NCBI GenBank assembly: GCA_045804965.1
Contig: JBJMMD010000008.1
Coordinates: forward strand, 55,809 to 119,808
Direction of reading: 5' to 3'
DNA length: 64,000 nt
From: CAVTUU01 sp045804965
Lineage (GTDB): Bacteria; Chloroflexota; Chloroflexia; Thermomicrobiales; UBA6265
Position numbers and translations under genes: made by a program
Shown here: one piece after another, positions 16,779-26,245 of the stretch
How the letters are laid out: the number at the start of each line of letters is the position of its first letter
Position numbering within the stretch: position 1 is the first letter of the stretch
The notes under the pieces: generated by a model
Seen by the model: only the letters and a program-made list of their open reading frames with translations
Told to the model about the DNA's origin: nothing
The model's database searches: none

Positions 16779-18251
16779 TTAACCTTGCTTGCTTGTTTGT
16801 TTCAGTGTTCGCCACGCCCGCCGCGCGGCGTCCGCGTCGGCGGCGCTCGCGGGAATTGGAGCATATCGCGCCGAGTTGTACCGCTCGGTCAACTCGGCAA
16901 GGGCCATTTTGGCGTCGGGACGGGCGAGGACGAGTTCTAAATCGCCGGCATGCTCCGTCGGCGTTACCGCCCGCAAGCGCGGCACACGTTCCTCGCGACA
17001 CCAAGTCAGAAACTCTCGGTACGTTTCGCGAACCGACACGGTATAGCGCCATTTCGGATCATGCCGAAGTGCGTCCAATGAGTCGGGTCCCCGGCTCCCA
17101 CGGCGGAACAAGCGCTTCAAACGCTTGCCAAGTTCGCCCAGGAGATCGCCGGGGTCGATGATGAACTCCCGTTCCTCGAACGCAGGGCGAGCGGTTCGGC
17201 GGCGCTTGCGCAGGATGAACTTCGTGACCGACGAAAAGAGCAACGCCAGGATCGCCAAAGCGACGATGTAGCGCACCGCATCCGGCACGGCGTTCGCCCA
17301 CTTGCGCGCTTGTTGGACCGTATCGTGGGCGGCAACACTGCCGGGATTGATCCGAATCGCGCCAAGACTGAGCGAATGCTCGCTGAGCAGCCACAAGAAC
17401 GGCGACATGATGACGAAGGCGATGATCGCCAGCAGCAGCACGATGACGCGGACGAGCACCGACAATGCCCAAACCAGCGGGCTGAGGAACCAAAGCGTTG
17501 TTTCGAGGAGATCGTGCGAGAAGAGGATCGCGCCCAGGAGCGCGATCAATGCCACAAACGCGACCGGCGCCAGATAGGCGAGAGCCGGGTTCGCCACTTG
17601 CTTCTGGTCCATTCGCACGCGTTCTGTGCGCAGGCGAGCGATGCCAACCGCCGTGAGCGTAGCCGCAAAAAAGACGAGCACCGTCCGGCTGGCAAGTCGA
17701 TCCGGATCGTCCGCGCTGGCAATCGCGCGCAAGATCGAGGCGACGAGCACGACCGGCGCACCAATCCGCAGGAGGAGATAGCCCGCTTCGGGACCAGGTT
17801 CGTCCCGCATATGACCACGCCACCAAGCATAGGCGGACAACAGAATCACACCCCAGACAAACGCCTCGGCATTGGTTTCTCGGAAGATCAACGCGTGGGC
17901 GGTCGAGACGATCCACTCGGTGCTGAGCCAGCTCGCATTCGGAAACGACGCGACTTTTATCGCGACGATCGTCGACAACAGCACTGCCGCCAGCATGCAA
18001 ACCTGATAACGCGGCTCCCAAACGTCAAAGGCATCAAGCCAGCGCGGGATTGCGCTCCCTGCATACAGGAGCAGGAACAACACGAGTGGCGGGAAAAGCG
18101 GTTTACCGACTCTGGATGAGCCGAGCAAGAGATCGACCAGCGGCCAGAGCAAGGCGGTTTCGGCAACGACCAAGGCCAGGAGCAGCCCTTCGCCCCACCA
18201 GTCAAGGCGGCCCCGGAAGAAACGTGTGTTGCTTGGGGAGTCGGTCGCCAT
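16779..18251 (-). CDS. Multi-spanning membrane protein with DUF4129 domain
   Basis: 490 residues with about nine transmembrane segments and a cytoplasmic C-terminal DUF4129 domain at roughly residues 400-490 (VRETYREFLTWCREERVPRLRAVTPTEHAGDLE). In many bacteria DUF4129 terminates a transglutaminase-like membrane protein encoded beside MoxR and DUF58; here no transglutaminase Cys-His-Asp core is present. The cassette is usually linked to envelope or secreted-protein maturation. Function unknown; co-transcribed with DUF58 (33 bases) and hemW. Confidence 0.82.
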   Translation of the reverse strand: MATDSPSNTRFFRGRLDWWGEGLLLALVVAETALLWPLVDLLLGSSRVGKPLFPPLVLFLLLYAGSAIPRWLDAFDVWEPRYQVCMLAAVLLSTIVAIKVASFPNASWLSTEWIVSTAHALIFRETNAEAFVWGVILLSAYAWWRGHMRDEPGPEAGYLLLRIGAPVVLVASILRAIASADDPDRLASRTVLVFFAATLTAVGIARLRTERVRMDQKQVANPALAYLAPVAFVALIALLGAILFSHDLLETTLWFLSPLVWALSVLVRVIVLLLAIIAFVIMSPFLWLLSEHSLSLGAIRINPGSVAAHDTVQQARKWANAVPDAVRYIVALAILALLFSSVTKFILRKRRRTARPAFEEREFIIDPGDLLGELGKRLKRLFRRGSRGPDSLDALRHDPKWRYTVSVRETYREFLTWCREERVPRLRAVTPTEHAGDLELVLARPDAKMALAELTERYNSARYAPIPASAADADAARRAWRTLKQTSKQG

Positions 18252-18284
18252 CTCAGCGGTCCGTCATGTCGTGGTGCGCCAGCA

Positions 18285-19565
18285 TCAAGCGGAAATCGGG
18301 CTAGGTTCGTCGCTGGTCTTGACTTCGCGAACGGTTAGACCTCGCAGCTCTGGAATCGGGCAGCCGTCAATCGGCACAAGCACCACACTCATGCCGGCGT
18401 CGATCAGCGACGAAATTTGTGCCTGTAGCGCTTCGGGCATCATTCTGGTGACGACGACGAGCGTGCTCCCCCAGGGAAATCGGGCCGTCTCGGCTTTCAA
18501 TACGGCGGCGAAATTGACCGTTGAGTAGGGCGTCAGTTTGGCGAGACCATCCAGGATGCGCGGCACTTGGGCGGGACCGCGCCCCGGCGCGACCCGCAAG
18601 GCCTGATCCGAACCGGCGACGATCCCATTGGCGTACATGCCGGTCGCGAATCGTTGTCCATCGGCCCATACCGCGATCGATGCCGCGATCTCGATCGCGT
18701 ATTCCGCGACCTCGACGTCGAGTCCTTCCCAATAGTGATCGAAGGTATCGAGATTGACGAAGATGCCCAGCTGCGGCGATGTCACCGGTTCTTCGACCTT
18801 GACCTGTAAGCGCATCAGGCGCGCGGTCGCTTTCCAATGAATCCCACGGAACGGATCCTCAGGTCGGTAATCCCGTATGCCGACGATGCGCGCAGGATCA
18901 GTCAAGAGGTTGTGCGCAACCCGTGTTTCCCCGAGTGGTTGGCGCGCGGGCACGAACAATGCTTCGATCGGATGGATTCTGGGATAGACCACAAGCGCGT
19001 CCGAACGCGCGGAGGTCCGCCGTGTGGTGAAGAACCCGAACGGATCGCCGGCCCGCATCACCGTCGGTCCGAATTGGTGGTATCCCCGCCGCGCGCAAGT
19101 GAGCCGGATATGCCAAGTCACCCGCTCAAAGGGCCGCACACTCGTGGCGAAATGGATCAACCGGCGACCCGGCGCGATGCCAATCGTGGTCTCCCAGTCT
19201 TCTGGAACGAGCGCATCCGCGAGCTCGTCTTCCACAGTCAACCCGACGACGGGGAGCGGTTTGCGATTGACAACGGAGAACGTGAGATCGACATGGTCGC
19301 CCGGTACCGCCATCCGCGTCGAGAGGTCTCGCTCGAAACTCAACCCTTCGAAGCAGTAGCGATTCCAGGCCCAGGTCAAACCGGCCGAACAGAGCACGAA
19401 AAACGCGGCCAGGCTCAAGGCGGCGAGACCGGTCGCCATGCCGGCGAGTAGGGCGACGACCGCTGCCCCAACCCAAAACCGGGAGAAAAACACGCTACGC
19501 GTGCCTGCGCCGGCCGGCTCGTCCGGGATCGGCAGTCGCGATCGAACCTGACCGCGGTCAATCAT
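18285..19565 (-). CDS. DUF58-domain protein (MoxR partner)
   Basis: 426 residues. Two N-terminal transmembrane segments are followed by a beta-rich, extracytoplasmic-looking part and then a cytosolic DUF58 domain with the signature IVGIRDYRPEDPFRGIHWKATARLMRLQVKVEEP near residues 215-250; the C-terminus is von Willebrand A-like. Such proteins act with MoxR AAA ATPases as chaperone or metal-insertion assistants. It starts three bases after the MoxR gene ends. Confidence 0.88.
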   Translation of the reverse strand: MIDRGQVRSRLPIPDEPAGAGTRSVFFSRFWVGAAVVALLAGMATGLAALSLAAFFVLCSAGLTWAWNRYCFEGLSFERDLSTRMAVPGDHVDLTFSVVNRKPLPVVGLTVEDELADALVPEDWETTIGIAPGRRLIHFATSVRPFERVTWHIRLTCARRGYHQFGPTVMRAGDPFGFFTTRRTSARSDALVVYPRIHPIEALFVPARQPLGETRVAHNLLTDPARIVGIRDYRPEDPFRGIHWKATARLMRLQVKVEEPVTSPQLGIFVNLDTFDHYWEGLDVEVAEYAIEIAASIAVWADGQRFATGMYANGIVAGSDQALRVAPGRGPAQVPRILDGLAKLTPYSTVNFAAVLKAETARFPWGSTLVVVTRMMPEALQAQISSLIDAGMSVVLVPIDGCPIPELRGLTVREVKTSDEPSPISA

Positions 19566-19568
19566 CGT

Positions 19569-20603
19569 CTACTGCTCGCGCAATCGCGCATGGTCGAGCC
19601 CAACCGCATCCTCGACCGGCACTGGGATTTGCTCCACGATCTCCGCCAATACCTGGTCGACTGTACGACCACGCAACCGCGCTTCCGCGGCAATCATGAG
19701 CCGGTGACCAAGCACCGGTGCGGTCATCGCTTTGACGTCGTCGGGCAGAATCATCGCCCGGCCGTGAATCGCGGCCCGGGCCCGGGCCGCGCGCATCAGC
19801 CCAAGCGATCCCCGCGGGCTCGCCCCAAGCTCGACCGCGTCGTGCTCTCGCGTCGCCCGCGCGATCGAAGCGACATACGTCTTCAATTCCGCAGCCACAT
19901 GCACCCGTTGAATCCGGCGCTTCGCCTCGGCGACCGCATCTTCGTCCGAGACGCGGCCAAGATCGGCAAGTACGCTGCCGTCTTGCAGCCGGTCGAGCAT
20001 TTCGACCTCGTCTTCCAGGCTCGGGTAACCGACTGAGATTCGAAGAAGGAAGCGATCGAGCTGCGCTTCGGGGAGGGGGAAAGTACCCTCCAACTCAATC
20101 GGGTTTTCGGTCGCAAGCACAAGAAACGGCCGCGGCAGCGGCATCGTCTCTCCTTCGACGGTGACGGTTCGCTCCTCCATCGCTTCGAGCAATGCTGACT
20201 GCGTGCGTGGCGTCGCCCGGTTGATCTCGTCGGCGAGGACGACATTCGCGAAAACCGGGCCTGGGCGGAAGCGAAAATCGCCGAGCTTTTGGTCGAAAAA
20301 GCTGAGCCCGCTAATATCGGACGGCAAGAGATCGGGCGTGAACTGAATCCGGCGGAACTCGCCGCCGATCGAACGGGCGAGCGCCCGGGCCAGCGTCGTT
20401 TTCCCCACCCCCGGCACATCCTCGATCAGAACGTGGCCTTCGCAAAGGAGCGCGACGAGCAACAACTCGACCACGGCACGCTTGCCCACGATCACCCGTT
20501 CGACATTATCAAGAATGGCGCGCGTGAGGTCGGCGATTGCGACAAGCTCGGTGCTCGTCTCGGGCTCAGCCAGCAACGGATTGTCGATCTGGGGAGGACA
20601 CAC
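19569..20603 (-). CDS. MoxR-family AAA+ ATPase
   Basis: 344 residues. Walker A is EDVPGVGKTTLARAL, followed by the MoxR pattern RIQFTPDLLPSDISG, pre-sensor NVVLADEINRATPRTQSALLEAMEE (Walker B with DE), sensor 1 in LATENPIELEGTFPLPEAQLDRF and the arginine-finger region around LLRISVGYP. Together with DUF58 and DUF4129 it forms a cassette believed to remodel or activate protein partners. First gene of the operon; the GTG start at 20603 lacks a clear ribosome site, so the exact start is uncertain. Confidence 0.92.
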   Translation of the reverse strand: MCPPQIDNPLLAEPETSTELVAIADLTRAILDNVERVIVGKRAVVELLLVALLCEGHVLIEDVPGVGKTTLARALARSIGGEFRRIQFTPDLLPSDISGLSFFDQKLGDFRFRPGPVFANVVLADEINRATPRTQSALLEAMEERTVTVEGETMPLPRPFLVLATENPIELEGTFPLPEAQLDRFLLRISVGYPSLEDEVEMLDRLQDGSVLADLGRVSDEDAVAEAKRRIQRVHVAAELKTYVASIARATREHDAVELGASPRGSLGLMRAARARAAIHGRAMILPDDVKAMTAPVLGHRLMIAAEARLRGRTVDQVLAEIVEQIPVPVEDAVGLDHARLREQ

Positions 20604-20891
20604 GCTTGAGAATCACCATCACGAGGCCAAAACGGCGCGAAAATGCGAACGCGAACGCTCAGAACTACAGCGATGATACCGCCTCGCCCGCACAACGTCC
20701 GCAAACGAGCGTCAGCAGGATTAAAATCGATGAATTGCGTTCTTTATCGACCGAAAATCGCGCCAGTTGACAGCGTCGAACACTCGTATCGCCGTTTCAG
20801 CAAATGTTGTGTTGCCTCCGGACACTGGCTGATCCACTTGCGTGCACGTCCACCTTTGTTACGTTGGGAATGCGAAGAGGAGTCGATCACG
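20604..20891. other. Gene-free stretch upstream of the MoxR operon
   Basis: About 290 bases between the divergent MoxR gene and the antitoxin remnant. No gene and no clear promoter elements were found. Confidence 0.4.
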
Positions 20892-21166
20892 ATGGTTGCC
20901 AAGACACAAGCTGAATATGAAGACCGCATTACTCAGGATCCCGCAATCATGGCGGGCAAGCCGGTGATCAAGGGCACCCGGGTCCCCGTCGAGAGAATCA
21001 TCGCGCATTTGGCCCACGACCCCGATCTGGATGATCTATTTGCAGCATACCCCGCCTCACAATCGAGGACGTCAAAGCAGCCCTCGCCTACGCGTATGAC
21101 GCCGTGGAAACTAGACGCCCACGCATGAGACGCAGTACCGCTGTAGCCTCCGTCGCTGGGGCGTGA
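20892..21166 (+). pseudogene. DUF433 antitoxin remnant (frameshifted)
   Basis: AGAGGAG precedes ATG 20892. Residues ITQDPAIMAGKPVIKGTRVPVERIIAHLAHDPDLDDLFAAYP are typical of DUF433 antitoxins. At about 21050 one base is missing: the continuation expected for the family, RLTIEDVKAALAYAYDAV, is found in the next frame and runs to a stop at 21164-21166. In the original frame the protein reaches only 21128 with an unrelated tail. DUF433 proteins neutralise DUF5615 PIN-like toxins, and a decayed one is directly downstream. Confidence 0.8.
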
Positions 21167-21527
21167 AATTCTCATGGATGAGAGCGCTGACGCTCGGCTC
21201 GGCCCCTTCCTGCGAAGATTGGGCCATGACGTCGCGACCATCGCAGTTGATCATCCGGCGAGCCTCAAGGACGAGGATGTCCTCGCCATTGCCCGCCGCG
21301 AACAGAGGATCCTCATCACTGATGATCGGGACTTCGGCGAACTCGTATTTCGCAACCGCCGGCCTCATGCTGGCGTCATGCCGGTGTCATCTACTTGCGA
21401 GTCGGCGCGTATGCGGAGCTTGATCTCAAGCGCGAGCGCCTCGAAGACGCGCTGCGCCGCCACGCCAACGATCTCGACCAGTTCCTCGTCGTCACCCTCA
21501 ATCGAGTTCGCGTTCGACGTCAATAAC
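21163..21527 (+). pseudogene. DUF5615 PIN-like toxin remnant (two frameshifts)
   Basis: The reading frame ADARLGPFLRRLGHDV, DEDVLAIARREQ and RILITDDRDFGELVF is a DUF5615 toxin with its conserved Asp residues. Two defects are seen. First, the expected start (GTG 21163, overlapping the antitoxin stop) is one base out of frame with MDESAD at 21174. Second, an 11-bp imperfect tandem duplication (CATGCTGGCGT at 21366, CATGCCGGTGT at 21377) shifts the frame; the rest (VIYLRVGAYAELDLKRERLEDAL) continues in another frame to TAA 21525-21527. Not functional in this form. Confidence 0.8.
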
Positions 21528-24500
21528 TCAATCGCCGGTTTCGGCCAACGGCGGTCGGATCGTGAACGGCGTGTCGAGGTCGCTGCTGGTGCCACGCGGG
21601 CCGATTGTTTTGGTTCCCACTTGGACCATGGCAACGAAAGGCGCAACCAATTCGGGATCGAATTGCGTTCCTTTGTTCCTCCAGAGTTCGCCAATCGCCT
21701 CCGAGAGCGTGCGCCCTTTGCGATACCGCCGGTCATGGGTCATCGCGGCGAAGGCATCAGCAAGGGCCATGATCCTGCCGAGGAGGGGGATTTCCGATCC
21801 AGATTTGCCGTAAGGATAGCCCTTGCCATCCCACCGCTCGTGATGGTGCGCGATCGCGGCCAACACATCGTCGAGATGGGGCACGCCCTTGACCATCAGC
21901 GTGCTGAAAACCACGTGTTGGCGGATCATGTTCGCTTCTTCTTCAGTTAACCGCCCCGGCTTGCGTAACACGGCATCGGGCACCGCGATTTTGCCGACAT
22001 CATGCAGTTGGCCGGCGACGTCGAGCGCCTCGATTTGGTTCGGCGGCAGACCCAACCTGCGCCCGAACCTCACCGCGAGATCAGTCACCTTGTCGGAGTG
22101 GACCTTCGTATAGCGATCCTTACGGTCGACCGCGCGTACCAATCCGCTCAACGCACCGAATGTCGTTGATTCCACGGGCTGCGCCACTGTTTCAATCATG
22201 CCTAATTGACCGCCGCCGGCATCCTTGGCGGCGTACATCGCGGCATCGGCGACGGCGATGAGTTTTTGCCTTGTCCGCCCGTCGTCCGGATAGCACGCCA
22301 CGCCGACCGACAGCCGGATCGGTAGGTGCTGATCGTTGACGATAATCTCCGTGTTCTGGACAAGGTCGAGCACGCGCCGGGCGATGTCGTGCGCGGTTTC
22401 GCGATCCGTAGCCGGGAGCGCAATCAGGAACTCGTCGCCACCGTACCGTGCGACTCGGTCTCCGGTCCGCGTACACGCCAGGAGCAGGGTCGCGATTTCA
22501 CAGAGCACACGATCGCCGACCAAGTGGCCATGGGTGTCATTGAAGATTTTGAAGTCGTCGAGGTCGATCATGAGCAGCGACATCAACTCGCCGACCGAGC
22601 GCGTGTCTGTCAAGTCACGCGCGAGGTGTTCATGGATGGCGCGGTGGTTGAGGAGCCCAGTGAGGCCGTCGGTGTCCGCACGCTGTTGGATGGCGTCGAA
22701 GAGCCGGGCGCGGTCGATCGCCTGTGCCGCCTGCGCGGCGAGGTCTTGCCCGAACCGCAAGGCGTTCGTCGTGAAGCGTTGTCGTTGCCGGGAGTGCAGC
22801 GACAACCGGCCGAGCACGTCTTGCCCAAGGAGAAGCGGCACGATCATCGAGCTCTGGGTGCCGTCGATACGATATGCGGCCTTTTCATGGGCCGGGATGT
22901 CAGCATCTTCGATAACGAGAACGCGAGGTTTGCCCGTGGTCAGCACTTCGCGCGAAGTGGGCCAATCGGCGAGCGACAGGCGTGCGGTGGGCGGATGGAT
23001 CGGCGTCCAACCGTCAACGTTCTGTGCGGCCGCAATTTCGACTTCGTCTGTCTCTTTGATCCACATTGCGATGTCGCATCCCTCGGCGCCCTCGACGCCG
23101 AGACTTGCGCTCGCCACCTCGCCCAGCACGGCATGCAGCGCTTGACCAGAGATGACTGCTTGACTCACTTTCAAAAGTGCGGTCTGCTCGTGGGCATGCC
23201 GTTCGGCGTCATGCACGAGCCGCGCCTTTTCGATTGCAATCGCTGCTTGCTTGGCAAGCTCGCCACCGAACCGAACGGCTTCCGCATCGAGCTGACTAGG
23301 TTGGCGTGAATGGAGACCGAGCACGCCGCAGCAGACTCCGCCAGATATGAGCGGCAACACGAGCACGCTTCGAACCTGGCGACGTTGATAGCGGGCTCGT
23401 TCGGTCTCCGTAAGCTCGGAATCATCGGCGAGAAAGGAGATCGGCAGTCGCGACTTCAATACTCTGCTGACCTTCGGCCATCGGTGGAGCTGGATGCTCG
23501 AGCCGGTCAACGACGACGTCTGCCAACCATCCACCGCGACTTCCGCCGCGACTTCGATGTTCTCGTCATCCTGCTGCCACAGCCCGATCTCGCATCCCTC
23601 AATGCCTTCGATGCTCAAGCTGGCCCTGCACACCTCGGCAAGCACCTGGGGGAGCGAGCGGCCAGAGATCATCGCCTCGCCAATACGTAGCAACGCGGCC
23701 CGTTCTGCGGCCTCGCGTCGGGCCTGATCGTGGAGCCGCGCGTTCTGGATCGCCAATGCCGTGATCGCGGCGATCTCCCGGCCGAGCCGTAGCGCATGCT
23801 GGCCAAATGCCTTGGGCTTCCGCGCATAGAGCAATAACGCGCCCAAGCACTCGCTCCCGATCAGGAGCGGCACGATCAGCTGGCTCTTCACCTCGTCGCG
23901 GACCAAGTGCTCACGCTCAATGTCGCTTAGATTGCCGTCAGCTGGGTCAAGCAACGCAGGCGTGCGCTGTTCGATGACCCGCCGGGTCGACGGAAATTGG
24001 TCTAGGCGGAACCGAGTGCCCGGCGCGTAGACGCCCGGCCATTCGGCGATCGTTTCCTCCGCGACGGTTTCGGCCTCATCCGTTTCAGGCCGCCAAAGCT
24101 CGATCCCGCAGCACTCCGCGCCAGCGAGACCGAGGGTGGCGCGGGCGACTTCGGTCAGCACCGTATTCAAGTCAAGGCTGGCAATGGCGGCTTGGCCAAC
24201 GCGAAGCAGCGCAGCCTGTTCTTCAGCCCGTCTCTTCGTTTCATTGAGCAAGCGCGAATTGTGAATCGCCATTGCCGCGTGGCTGGCGAGATCACGCACG
24301 TTTTGCATTTCCTGTGCGGTGATATCACGCGCTTGGCGAGAGAACAGCACGCAACAGCCAATGCACTCGTCCTCGACCACCATGGGCACACAGAGCAAAC
24401 TCTTCGACCCATCCTCGAAAAGTCGCTCCCGCTCTCGGCTGCTCAGTCGTGGGCTTGAGGCATAGAGATTGAATGGACTCCGCGTTTCCATCGCATGCAG

Positions 24501-24899
24501 CAGTGTCGGCCATTTGGCTGTCGGGAATCGCGTTCCCGGCGCTAGACACCCGGCCCACGACTTGGATGTTTCTTCCCAACCGACTTCGAGTTGATTCGAT
24601 TCGCGGCGCCAGAGATAGATGCCGCAACACTCGGCGCCCGCGATGCCCAAACCGGCTTTCGCAATTTCGTGGAGGGCGGTATCCCGATCGAGACTGCGCG
24701 TCGCCAGTTTTCCGACCCGCAGCCGAACCGCCTGATCGCTAAGATCGAGGTCTATTACGGGGGACGCGTTTCGGTTGGGCTCGCTGAGGTCAGCAGAACT
24801 CTTCTCTGGCGCATCAAGCGCCTGACCGCTGGCTTGACGAGGAAACTCTGTCGGCACGAACGATACTCCGGCACGATGTCGCCTGATATTCAGCATCAT
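21528..24899 (-). CDS. Multi-GAF diguanylate cyclase / HD-GYP phosphodiesterase
   Basis: Cytoplasmic signalling protein of 1123 residues. Four GAF domains (about 60-215, 225-390, 395-560, 565-730) are followed by a GGDEF domain (735-900) and an HD-GYP domain (905-1090). Each GAF copy repeats the stretch ending AAMAIHNSRL/AITALAIQNARL. The GGDEF site is intact (VARYGGDEFLIAL), and RTGD five residues before it is an I-site for product inhibition. HD-GYP has HDVGKIAVPD and HHERWDGKGYP. It can therefore in principle make and destroy cyclic-di-GMP. The ligand of the GAF domains is unknown. No membrane segment is seen. Confidence 0.93.
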   Translation of the reverse strand: MMLNIRRHRAGVSFVPTEFPRQASGQALDAPEKSSADLSEPNRNASPVIDLDLSDQAVRLRVGKLATRSLDRDTALHEIAKAGLGIAGAECCGIYLWRRESNQLEVGWEETSKSWAGCLAPGTRFPTAKWPTLLHAMETRSPFNLYASSPRLSSRERERLFEDGSKSLLCVPMVVEDECIGCCVLFSRQARDITAQEMQNVRDLASHAAMAIHNSRLLNETKRRAEEQAALLRVGQAAIASLDLNTVLTEVARATLGLAGAECCGIELWRPETDEAETVAEETIAEWPGVYAPGTRFRLDQFPSTRRVIEQRTPALLDPADGNLSDIEREHLVRDEVKSQLIVPLLIGSECLGALLLYARKPKAFGQHALRLGREIAAITALAIQNARLHDQARREAAERAALLRIGEAMISGRSLPQVLAEVCRASLSIEGIEGCEIGLWQQDDENIEVAAEVAVDGWQTSSLTGSSIQLHRWPKVSRVLKSRLPISFLADDSELTETERARYQRRQVRSVLVLPLISGGVCCGVLGLHSRQPSQLDAEAVRFGGELAKQAAIAIEKARLVHDAERHAHEQTALLKVSQAVISGQALHAVLGEVASASLGVEGAEGCDIAMWIKETDEVEIAAAQNVDGWTPIHPPTARLSLADWPTSREVLTTGKPRVLVIEDADIPAHEKAAYRIDGTQSSMIVPLLLGQDVLGRLSLHSRQRQRFTTNALRFGQDLAAQAAQAIDRARLFDAIQQRADTDGLTGLLNHRAIHEHLARDLTDTRSVGELMSLLMIDLDDFKIFNDTHGHLVGDRVLCEIATLLLACTRTGDRVARYGGDEFLIALPATDRETAHDIARRVLDLVQNTEIIVNDQHLPIRLSVGVACYPDDGRTRQKLIAVADAAMYAAKDAGGGQLGMIETVAQPVESTTFGALSGLVRAVDRKDRYTKVHSDKVTDLAVRFGRRLGLPPNQIEALDVAGQLHDVGKIAVPDAVLRKPGRLTEEEANMIRQHVVFSTLMVKGVPHLDDVLAAIAHHHERWDGKGYPYGKSGSEIPLLGRIMALADAFAAMTHDRRYRKGRTLSEAIGELWRNKGTQFDPELVAPFVAMVQVGTKTIGPRGTSSDLDTPFTIRPPLAETGD

Positions 24900-25154
24900 A
24901 TGCGCCGGCCCAGTTCGGGACTATGGGAGGATAAGCCCGAATCACGGCGATACGTTTGCATTGTTCACTATCGCCGCAGTCAACCGGGAAACATCACGCT
25001 ATGAAAAGCAGACCGTGCTTGTGTATCCGGGAAAGATCCTACCTCGGGACCGTTGTCGGTTAAGGCGCAAAGTCAAAAGGAGGTGCAACTCATCCACGTC
25101 AAGGGGTCGTGACGATCGTTTGACAGGCCAATCTGCCAAAAGGAGAAACTGACC

Positions 25155-25337
25155 GTGGCAATCGAGCCAGAAATTGAGCGGCTGTTGCTGAAAGAGTACG
25201 GGGCTAGGTTCCTAACAGGCGTAGATACTTCCACTGCGGAGTTCGCAAAACAAACACACTCGATGCCGGTATCTCAGACAGGGTCGAAGCGATTGCGACG
25301 TCGCGCCGCAATCGGTGCGATTGGGGACCGTCCATGA
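25155..25337 (+). CDS. Small hypothetical protein
   Basis: 60 residues from GTG 25155, with a good Shine-Dalgarno (AAAGGAG) nine bases upstream. The protein starts MAIEPEIERLLLKEYG, which looks like a normal helical start, but its later half is basic and low in character. Not recognised; could be a decayed fragment. Its stop overlaps the ATG of the next tiny reading frame. Confidence 0.35.
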   Translation: MAIEPEIERLLLKEYGARFLTGVDTSTAEFAKQTHSMPVSQTGSKRLRRRAAIGAIGDRP

Positions 25338-25489
25338 ACGTGTACGGCAGCCCTGTCTCTTGCGCCGACCTCACGCCCGAAGCGATCACCACGATCGGGC
25401 GCGAACACCTGGTCGGCGCCCGGCCTGTCAAGCGGCATCGTTTTCGCGAGCAACCGCTCGCTATCCGGACGCCAGGACGCCGGCACTGA
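25334..25489 (+). CDS. Small hypothetical protein, doubtful
   Basis: 51 residues starting at an ATG that overlaps the previous stop (ATGA). No recognisable domain; rich in Arg and Pro near the end. Both tiny frames lie between two minus-strand genes. Listed only because of the overlap and the ribosome site upstream of the first frame. Confidence 0.2.
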   Translation: MNVYGSPVSCADLTPEAITTIGREHLVGARPVKRHRFREQPLAIRTPGRRH

Positions 25490-25528
25490 GTACTTACAAC
25501 TCAGTTCCGGCGCCCAGGTCGCTGTTGC

Positions 25529-26089
25529 CTATGTCGACGCGACCGGTGTTGCTCCGCCGCTCTGCGGCGGTCCAAATTGGGTTGCTATGACGAGCTTCCG
25601 GGTTTGGAACTTCCACTCGCCGTCCACTTTCACCACGTGGTCGGTGAATTCTCCTGAGATGATCGCCGGCGCCGGACTCGTGATGCCCACAAGGAGGGTT
25701 AAGTAGGACGTCATGTCCGCCTGATCGCCGTTGACCGTGATCTGAACGTTGGTGAGCAAGTGGTGTGATCCGCCCGACGCCGCCGACTGCTGATAAAAGC
25801 CTTCAGCCCACTGGCGGTAGGCTTCCTTGCCTTTGAAAACTCCTGCCGGATGATCGAACACGCCGTCGTCTGTCCAGAGATCGACGTTCGTGTCGAAGTC
25901 GCCTTGATCAAAAGTCGTTTCGAACTTGGCGGCAAGTTCCGTGATCGCGGCCTTATCGGCCGTCGTATCGGTCTGATTCGAATCTTGAGCGCTCGCCACC
26001 AGACCTTGCACAAGCAAGCCGAGCGCGAACGCCGCCGCCACAATCACCATGACCCACGACCGCCGAGCCGCTGAACTTGGCCGAACCAT
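25529..26089 (-). CDS. Secreted SnoaL-like / NTF2-fold protein
   Basis: 186 residues. A signal peptide (SWVMVIVAAAFALGLLVQGLVASAQ) is followed by an NTF2-like cone domain: AAITELAAKFETTFDQGDFDTNVDLWTDDGVFDHPAGVFKGKEAYRQWAEGFY, then HHLLTNVQITVNGDQADMTSYLTLL and GEFTDHVVKVDGEWKFQTRKL. This pattern is shared by ketosteroid isomerase-like and SnoaL-like proteins and by dehydratases. The exported location is unusual. Substrate unknown. Single gene. Confidence 0.8.
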   Translation of the reverse strand: MVRPSSAARRSWVMVIVAAAFALGLLVQGLVASAQDSNQTDTTADKAAITELAAKFETTFDQGDFDTNVDLWTDDGVFDHPAGVFKGKEAYRQWAEGFYQQSAASGGSHHLLTNVQITVNGDQADMTSYLTLLVGITSPAPAIISGEFTDHVVKVDGEWKFQTRKLVIATQFGPPQSGGATPVAST

Positions 26090-26183
26090 CGCGTGCTCTC
26101 CTCTGCTGATGAGCCAAACGCCTGTTTTTCATTTTGTTACGTCTGCCGGTAGTATACGATCAGAAATAGACCCCTCAACCACA

Positions 26184-26216
26184 GGACCGCCCCAAAGGAC
26201 GGTCCCGTTCTTTTTT
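26184..26216 (+). terminator. Intrinsic terminator-like hairpin
   Basis: GGACCG (26184-26189) pairs with CGGTCC (26200-26205), followed by CGTTCTTTTTT. It points along the plus strand, although the flanking genes are on the minus strand. Confidence 0.45.
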
Positions 26217-26245
26217 CCGCCAGTTGATTTATACCTTCGGGTCAT

